Assembly: GCA_946221025.1 (NCBI GenBank)
Contig: CAMIMS010000033.1
Location: 1-18,314 of the forward strand
Source: an uncultured Pseudoclavibacter sp.
GTDB lineage: Bacteria > Actinomycetota > Actinomycetes > Actinomycetales > Microbacteriaceae
Length of the DNA: 18,314 nt
Reading direction: 5' to 3'
Below, piece after piece: positions 13,649 through 18,314 of the stretch (position 1 is its first letter; each line of letters starts with the position of its first letter). Both the position numbers and the translations under genes were made by a program. Under the pieces are notes generated by a model. The model was given only the letters and a program-made list of their open reading frames with translations. It was not told the origin of the DNA and ran no database searches.

Positions 13649-16600
13649 AGCGGAGCGAGCCGATGCGCTGCGCGACCCGCTTCGCATCGTTGAGACGAGC
13701 CTCGTAGGTGGCCGCGATAACGGTGATGATCGTTCCCGCGGCCGCGAGCCACACCCACAGCGGTACGGCCTCGTAGATGAGCACCACCTGAGGCCAGAAC
13801 GCGATGAGCGCATGCAGCACGGTGACGATTGAGCCGAGCACGAGCGGTGCCTGGATGCGGCAGAACGCGCCGACGACGACGCAGGCCACCGCGATGACCG
13901 CGAGCACGAGGATGCGCGCCCAGTCAGCGCTGACCGGTTCGGCCATGAGCACCGGCACTGTGGCGATAGCAATCCCGGGACCGAGCGCCGGCCACGAACG
14001 GACCGCGGGAACGCGGTGCATGAACGCCCAACCGACCGCGACCCCGGCCGCTCCGAGCGGGTAACACCACCGTTCCGGCACGGGATCGATACCAAGGAGC
14101 ATCCCCCGGAAGATGTCATCTATTGCGAGAACGATCGCGGCGGAGACCAGCACGCCTCCGCTGATGCGCGCTCCGAGCATGGTCAGAGCCGGGGTGCGGG
14201 GATGAACGCGGGGAGCGATCCACGCCGAGACAACGAGCGGGATTGCGGCGGCGACGAGCCACAGCCCAACCAGGAGGTTCGTGACCCATCCGCTCTCACC
14301 GCGAACGGCACTGACCACCGCGGCGAGAGCGGCGAGCGTCGTCACGCCAACGAGCATTCCCCGACCTATCTGGCGGTCGGTATCGCTTCGCGGACCGATG
14401 GTGCTGAGCAGAACCGCGACGAGGGCGGCGGTCACCACGGTGACGGCGGGCCATGCGTGCAAGAGCGGGTCAGTCGCCTTGAGCGTCGTGGTCGCGAGGA
14501 CGCTCGCCGCGGCAAGCACACCGGCCATCGTCACGGAGACCGTGCGTGTGAGCGCGCCGGTCGCGCGGGTGACCGGGAGCACGCTCGCGATGACCGTGAT
14601 GAGCGCGAGCGTCGCCACCGTCGCCATCTGTCGAATCGAGTCGCCAAATGCGAGCGCCGAGACCGCGGCCGAAAGCCCGACGATCACGGTGCCGATCGCG
14701 GCAGCGGATGCGGCGATCGGTGCGGCCTCGCGGGGTGGTTTTCCGACAACGCGCAGCACGACGGCGCTCGCGATGACGATCAGCCCGACCGGAACCCACG
14801 ACACCTCGGTGATCCACTCCTTGCCCACACCGAATGAGCGGCTTCCGATGAGCCACGCGGCACACAGCAGCGCCGGTGACGCCCAGGCAATGTGCCGCTC
14901 AACGCGCGTTCTCGGGCCAATGAGCGCGGTCGCCGTTGCGCCTGCCGCAGCGACAAGCCCCAGCGCGGATCGGGGTGCGGGCTGCATTGACATTCCGTCA
15001 AGCACGCTGAACACGGGCGTGATCAGCGACGCGACGAGCACGCCGAACATTGGAGCGACCGAAACGACTGACCCGATGTGCGGGGAAACTGGCGCCTGGC
15101 CCGAAGGGCTTCTGGTCACGTGCAGTTCGTCATCCGCATCCAGGCCGAGCTGGCGGTGAACACGGCTCGTTCGGAGGATGACCGGACGCAGCGCGCTCGC
15201 CGCGAGGGCGGTGCTTCCAAGCAGCAGCACGAACACCGAGCCGTCGGGAACGAAGTTCGATGCGCGTCCGATTGCATCCCCGCTCCAAAAGAGGATCGGC
15301 AGCAAGAGCAGCGGTGCGAGCGCTCCAACCGCGGTTCGAACCATCGCCGATGGTGCAACGCACAGCGTCACGAGCGTCACAGCCGCGATGAGGGCGGAGG
15401 CGGTAACGAGGTAGGCCAGTTCGAAGCCAGCGGCGCGTTCGACGCCAACGTTCAGAACCGTTCCCACGAGCGTGATGACGCTGAGGCCCGAGGCGACGAC
15501 GAGCCCCGTGACCGTGACGGCGGCTGCCGCAGTCCACGGCCCCGGCGCCGAAGGCAGCGAATCGTTCTCACGCGCCCGGGAACGCTGCGAGCGCACCGTC
15601 CACCCCCATACGGCGAGGGCGACGAAGGTCAGGAGTGAGGCGATGATGACGGCGCCGTCAACGGGATGCGGCACGACGCTCGGGTGCATGTCGGACGTGT
15701 CGGTGCCGGTTCGGAGCTTGATGACCGTGACCGCACCTTGCAGGATGAGCGTCGCGGCCATCGCGAATCCGGCAAAGAGGCGCAGCGGTTGTTCGGCGCG
15801 CACCATGAACGCGAAGCAGGCCGCTGCAATGACGACGCCCGCGACGGCCGCCGATATCGCTGAAAGGCTCGAGACGGCTAGCGCTGACACGGCGAAGATG
15901 GCGAAGCTGAGCCCCAGCCCGATTTCGAGCATGACCGAGAGCCGCGCCGCATCCGTTGATCGAACGAGCAGCACGCGCAGCCCCGCGATGAAGACCGCCG
16001 CGATGACGATGATCACGAGCGACCACGGCCAACCGGCGGCGAACGAGCCAACGACGGCGGCCGCTGAGCCAAGACTGAGCGCGATCGCGGTGATCGCGTC
16101 GTGTCGGCCAACGAGCAGTCGGTGCCCGGCTGCGCCGAGGGAGACCGCGATCACGAATGCGATCGCGGAAACGCCGCCGTGACCATCCGAGTGCATCGCC
16201 TCCTGCATGATCGCGTCCAGGGACAGGGTGCGTTGCGAGAGCACGACGGTCACGAGCGTCACAAGGAGCGTTGCCGCGAACACACCACCGCGGAGGATCG
16301 GGTCGATCGAAGCGGCGATGGAGCTCATAATTCCCGCTGTCTCGCCCGCGTACTTCGATCGGGCGAATGTGTCGAAGGCGACCCAGACGATGACCGAGAG
16401 CATCACGGCGACGACGACTGCGGTGGTGTGTGCCCAACCGGATTCGAGCCCCGGTAGGGGATTGGCCGGATTCGACAGCCGTGCGGTGAATGCGTGGAAG
16501 TACAGCGGTGCGGTCACGAGCGCCACGCCGCCTGCGAACCTCGCGGGAACGCTCTCACTGCGGCGCAGCAGCCACCAGTGGGCGAGGCAGATTTCGGCGC

Positions 16601-17744
16601 CGAGCAGCACCCCGACGGTGCCCCACCAGGTGAACGAGCCGATGAGCGTGGCGCTCCATTGCGTGATCGGCGCGAGAACGATTGCGCCGATGCCAATGCC
16701 GGTGAGGATGTAGCGCTCCGCGGGCCACGCCGTCACTGCCGTGCGCTCGTCGGGCAGAGCGGGTTGGGCGTCGCGAACCGGTGGCCAATTCGCGAGCATC
16801 GCGTGGAATGGGCGGTTGCGCACTCGGATGAACGGATGCGCGAGCGACACGATTGCGATACCGACCATTGCCAGCATCCACCGGTCTCCAACCGGGATGG
16901 CGTCTTCGCTGAGGCCGGCCAGTAGCAGCGCCATGCCGATGGGAGTGAGCGAAGCCGCCACGCCAAGGGGTGCGCGAAGCCCGGCGACGGCGTGCCAGAT
17001 CGCGTGCAGGCCTCCCACGAGAATGAGGCCCGCGCCCCAGATGGTCATGCCGGGCACCTGCCCATCCGTGAGCTGTTGCACGAGCCAGACGTCGAGCACC
17101 GCGAGCACCGTCACGAACAGTGACAGACCTTCGGCGGTTTGCTTGAGCCTGGTCAGCCCGAGGACGGAGACACCCGCCGCAGCGGCCAAGACCGCGGTCG
17201 TGGTGACGAAGGTTTTCAGACCGAGGTCGAGCACGAGCCACGCGACGGTCAGGCCGATGATGGCGGCGATGCACAGCAGTGAGATGCCGACCATGAGCAG
17301 CACCAGCTGCACGGAGAGTTGGATTCTTGGCGCCGGAGGCTGCACCGGCTGGTACGCCGGTGCGTAGGCCATTTGCTGGGCCATGGCCCATTCCTGCTGG
17401 ATGTGCTGTTCGTAAAGCGCCTGCTGGGCGTACAGCTCGGATTCGTGCGCCGCGAGATCGATTGCGTGCGCTCTCGCATTCGCCTGTTCGAGAAGGGTTC
17501 TGCGTTCTTCGAGGTCGTGCGCGATGCGCCCGGAGATCGCGGCGATTTGAGCGGCCTCGCCGGCCATGAGCGGGTATCCGCAGGCTGCGCATCGCGGATT
17601 GCCGGTGGCCGGGCAGAAGCACCAGGGGCACAGTGTCGGGTCGGCGAGCAGTGCCGGGTGGGGCGGCATCGATGGTCGCGGTGCCTGGAATGGCGGCAAC
17701 GGAGGGATGAACTCCGCCGCGCCGCTCGCTTCAGTGCTGCTCAT
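13647..17744 (-). CDS. Giant polytopic membrane protein, SCO7613 C-terminal domain type
   Basis: This 1365-aa protein belongs by appearance to the actinobacterial SCO7613-type membrane proteins, whose function is unknown. Residues 1-38 are Pro-rich. Residues 39-55 form a zinc-ribbon-like knuckle (CPWC...CAAC, Cys 39, 42, 52, 55), then a helical, coiled-coil-prone segment runs from about 65 to 125. From about 143 to the end I count roughly 38 hydrophobic stretches by eye, evenly spaced, with short charged loops. The C-terminus closes with a TM helix and a basic tail (ATYEARLNDAKRVAQRIGSLR). No transporter, glycosyltransferase or kinase motif was seen. The ATG at 17744 has GGGAG just upstream on the minus strand and gives the Cys-knuckle start. 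Alternating hydrophobic repeats suggest growth by internal duplication. It stands alone between convergent nei and tRNA-Gly. Confidence 0.85.
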   Translation of the reverse strand: MSSTEASGAAEFIPPLPPFQAPRPSMPPHPALLADPTLCPWCFCPATGNPRCAACGYPLMAGEAAQIAAISGRIAHDLEERRTLLEQANARAHAIDLAAHESELYAQQALYEQHIQQEWAMAQQMAYAPAYQPVQPPAPRIQLSVQLVLLMVGISLLCIAAIIGLTVAWLVLDLGLKTFVTTTAVLAAAAGVSVLGLTRLKQTAEGLSLFVTVLAVLDVWLVQQLTDGQVPGMTIWGAGLILVGGLHAIWHAVAGLRAPLGVAASLTPIGMALLLAGLSEDAIPVGDRWMLAMVGIAIVSLAHPFIRVRNRPFHAMLANWPPVRDAQPALPDERTAVTAWPAERYILTGIGIGAIVLAPITQWSATLIGSFTWWGTVGVLLGAEICLAHWWLLRRSESVPARFAGGVALVTAPLYFHAFTARLSNPANPLPGLESGWAHTTAVVVAVMLSVIVWVAFDTFARSKYAGETAGIMSSIAASIDPILRGGVFAATLLVTLVTVVLSQRTLSLDAIMQEAMHSDGHGGVSAIAFVIAVSLGAAGHRLLVGRHDAITAIALSLGSAAAVVGSFAAGWPWSLVIIVIAAVFIAGLRVLLVRSTDAARLSVMLEIGLGLSFAIFAVSALAVSSLSAISAAVAGVVIAAACFAFMVRAEQPLRLFAGFAMAATLILQGAVTVIKLRTGTDTSDMHPSVVPHPVDGAVIIASLLTFVALAVWGWTVRSQRSRARENDSLPSAPGPWTAAAAVTVTGLVVASGLSVITLVGTVLNVGVERAAGFELAYLVTASALIAAVTLVTLCVAPSAMVRTAVGALAPLLLLPILFWSGDAIGRASNFVPDGSVFVLLLGSTALAASALRPVILRTSRVHRQLGLDADDELHVTRSPSGQAPVSPHIGSVVSVAPMFGVLVASLITPVFSVLDGMSMQPAPRSALGLVAAAGATATALIGPRTRVERHIAWASPALLCAAWLIGSRSFGVGKEWITEVSWVPVGLIVIASAVVLRVVGKPPREAAPIAASAAAIGTVIVGLSAAVSALAFGDSIRQMATVATLALITVIASVLPVTRATGALTRTVSVTMAGVLAAASVLATTTLKATDPLLHAWPAVTVVTAALVAVLLSTIGPRSDTDRQIGRGMLVGVTTLAALAAVVSAVRGESGWVTNLLVGLWLVAAAIPLVVSAWIAPRVHPRTPALTMLGARISGGVLVSAAIVLAIDDIFRGMLLGIDPVPERWCYPLGAAGVAVGWAFMHRVPAVRSWPALGPGIAIATVPVLMAEPVSADWARILVLAVIAVACVVVGAFCRIQAPLVLGSIVTVLHALIAFWPQVVLIYEAVPLWVWLAAAGTIITVIAATYEARLNDAKRVAQRIGSLR

Positions 17745-17811
17745 GCCTACTCCCGGCCGGTGTGCTCGACGACAACGAGCGTACGGCGCATTGCGAAAGC
17801 GCAGCGGTGCC

Positions 17812-17820
17812 TGTGGATAA
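17812..17820 (-). promoter_or_regulatory. Perfect DnaA-box-like 9-mer
   Basis: On the minus strand this reads TTATCCACA, an exact match to the DnaA box consensus TTATNCACA. It is a single copy in the 99-bp gap upstream of the membrane protein gene, next to tRNA-Gly, with no neighbouring AT-rich unwinding region, so it is not an origin. It could regulate the membrane gene or be a chance match. Confidence 0.35.
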
Positions 17821-17843
17821 CCCCGGTCGGTGCGGGGATGGGA

Positions 17844-17917
17844 TGGAGGGGATGACGGGAATCGAACCCGCGTAACTAGTTTGGAAGACTAGGGCTCTAC
17901 CATTGAGCTACATCCCC
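17844..17917 (-). tRNA. tRNA-Gly(TCC)
   Basis: Read on the minus strand, the acceptor GGGGATG (17917 to 17911) pairs with CATCCCC (17854 to 17848). The D-arm is AGCTCAATGGTAGAGC, the anticodon stem CTAGT/ACTAG holds the loop CTTCCAA (anticodon TCC), and the T-arm loop is TTCGATT. The discriminator is T and CCA is encoded (to 17844). Length is 74 nt with CCA. Confidence 0.95.
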
Positions 17918-17999
17918 GTGGTTCCGACGATGTCGAAACGCAGTGGTAGAGCTTACCGCACCGTCGACGACACGGGGGTTAGGTCGCGAGTCGGCCTTA
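17918..17999. promoter_or_regulatory. Divergent promoter gap between the two tRNA genes
   Basis: This 82-bp gap must hold both tRNA promoters. On the minus strand TAAGCT (17955 to 17950) lies 32 nt before tRNA-Gly. On the + strand TAGGTC (17980-17985) lies 14 nt before tRNA-Pro. Neither has a clear -35, so these assignments are tentative. Confidence 0.3.
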
Positions 18000-18073
18000 C
18001 GGGACATAGCTCAGCTTGGTAGAGCGCCCGCTTTGGGAGCGGGAGGCCGCAGGTTCAAATCCTGTTGTCCCGA
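18000..18073 (+). tRNA. tRNA-Pro(TGG)
   Basis: The acceptor CGGGACA (18000-18006) pairs with TGTCCCG (18066-18072), with discriminator A at 18073. The D-arm is AGCTCAGCTTGGTAGAGC, the anticodon stem CCCGC/GCGGG holds the loop TTTGGGA (anticodon TGG), and the T-arm is GCAGG-TTCAAAT-CCTGT. CCA is not encoded, unlike the neighbouring tRNA-Gly. Confidence 0.96.
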
Positions 18074-18074
18074 C

Positions 18075-18115
18075 GTGGGTGGTTGACCCCGGCAAAGCCG
18101 GGGTCAACCACCCAC
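18075..18115 (+). terminator. Long perfect hairpin after tRNA-Pro
   Basis: A 19-bp perfect stem (18075-18093 with 18097-18115) closes an AAA loop 2 nt after the mature tRNA end. It is very stable, but no T-tract follows (ACTCGCG continues). It probably terminates or processes the tRNA transcript; its 3' arm overlaps the start of the 55-bp direct repeat. Confidence 0.6.
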
Positions 18116-18165
18116 TCGCGTCACCGGATGGGTTCCTGCACGCTCGAGGCTCACAACATCGCGGT
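18111..18165. repeat. 55-bp direct repeat, copy 1
   Basis: This 55-bp sequence, starting CCCACTCGCGTCACC and ending ACATCGCGGT, recurs exactly at 18260-18314, a period of 149 bp. Its 3' part forms the left arm of the hairpin at 18150-18179. In both copies a CCCGGC/GCCGGG hairpin lies directly upstream. Confidence 0.9.
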
Positions 18166-18179
18166 AGCGGTGTTGTGAG
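18150..18179. repeat. Inverted repeat (hairpin) in the tRNA-distal tract
   Basis: CTCACAACATCGC (18150-18162) pairs with GCGGTGTTGTGAG (18167-18179) around GGTA: 13 pairs with one T-G wobble in the stem. The left arm lies within the repeated 55-mer. The second copy of the left arm (18299-18311) reaches the window end before its partner. Confidence 0.75.
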
Positions 18180-18201
18180 TGGCGTGGAGGCGTGTCCTCA
18201 T

Positions 18202-18230
18202 CTCGGTGAATCGCATCGCGATTCACCGAG
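18202..18230. repeat. Perfect 13-bp inverted repeat
   Basis: CTCGGTGAATCGC (18202-18214) pairs perfectly with GCGATTCACCGAG (18218-18230) around a 3-nt ATC loop. It lies between the two 55-bp copies. CAACAAGAAA follows, so it is not followed by a + strand T-tract. Confidence 0.75.
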
Positions 18231-18241
18231 CAACAAGAAAC

Positions 18242-18256
18242 CCCGGCTCTGCCGGG
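18242..18256. repeat. Short GC hairpin before the second 55-bp copy
   Basis: CCCGGC (18242-18247) pairs with GCCGGG (18251-18256) around TCT, preceded by AAGAAA. It mirrors the core of the hairpin after tRNA-Pro, which has an AAA loop instead, and like it sits directly before a copy of the 55-mer. On the minus strand it would be followed by TTTCTT, so it may terminate transcription arriving from the right. Confidence 0.55.
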
Positions 18257-18259
18257 AAC

Positions 18260-18314
18260 CCCACTCGCGTCACCGGATGGGTTCCTGCACGCTCGAGGCT
18301 CACAACATCGCGGT
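18260..18314. repeat. 55-bp direct repeat, copy 2 (runs off window end)
   Basis: This is an exact second copy of 18111-18165. Identity continues to the last base of the window, so the true repeat is at least 55 bp and may extend further. Confidence 0.9.

Noticed and set aside
14016..14837. Long + strand frames opposite the giant membrane protein gene
   Set aside because: Their translations are Arg/Gly/Asp/His-rich and featureless, while the minus strand frame shows regular membrane helices over 1365 codons.
17812..17820. Replication origin suggested by the DnaA box
   Set aside because: There is one box only, no AT-rich unwinding region and no dnaA/dnaN nearby.
18111..18314. CRISPR array or integron attC cassette array
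   Set aside because: Only two copies at a 149-bp period with large internal hairpins, no short regular spacers, no cas or integrase genes, and no GTTRRRY/RYYYAAC core pairing typical of attC.

Overview
The window is GC-rich, densely packed chromosomal DNA from an actinobacterium, most likely of order Micrococcales and plausibly Microbacteriaceae (inferred from protein similarity and gene order, not from a marker gene). It shows a conservon-type GTPase with roadblock proteins, a mycothiol-nitroreductase-like DsbA, a Mycobacterium-type RpiB and Nei, a SCO7613-type giant membrane protein, and several start codons placed 6-7 nt after a -10 hexamer, as in leaderless transcripts. I see no transposase, integrase, phage gene or CRISPR array.

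Region 1 (18-3106, +) is the most unusual part. It is a tightly packed five-gene operon: a roadblock/LC7 protein, a protoglobin-domain protein, a one-TM coiled-coil protein, a small Ras-like GTPase (MglA/CvnD type) and a second roadblock/LC7 protein. Three of its four junctions are 4-nt stop/start overlaps. It resembles the G-protein part of an actinobacterial conservon (cvn), but no histidine kinase or CvnC (DUF742) protein is visible, and a haem-globin sensor domain sits where a sensor would be expected. I infer a gas- or redox-responsive GTPase switch tethered to the membrane.

Region 2 (3130-7144) holds ettA (ABC-F translation factor), a 4HBT hot-dog thioesterase, tesB (-) and an unrecognised 254-aa protein (+). 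tesB and the unknown gene start 18 bp apart, back to back, over one shared symmetric -10 element.

Region 3 (7189-11231, -) carries pepN, then an MscS channel gene overlapping glbO (group II truncated haemoglobin). Region 4 (11454-13589, +) carries a DsbA-family gene, rpiB and nei, which overlap or abut. As I recall it, ettA, a thioesterase, glbO, pepN, Rv2466c, rpiB and nei follow the Rv2477c-Rv2464c neighbourhood of Mycobacterium tuberculosis, so this is old core actinobacterial synteny, with mscS and the region 1 operon as local differences.

Region 5 (13647-17744, -) is one 1365-aa polytopic membrane protein with an N-terminal zinc ribbon. It is followed by tRNA-Gly(TCC) (-), tRNA-Pro(TGG) (+) and a hairpin-rich intergenic tract. 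In that tract a 55-bp sequence is repeated exactly at a 149-bp period, and the second copy runs off the window end.
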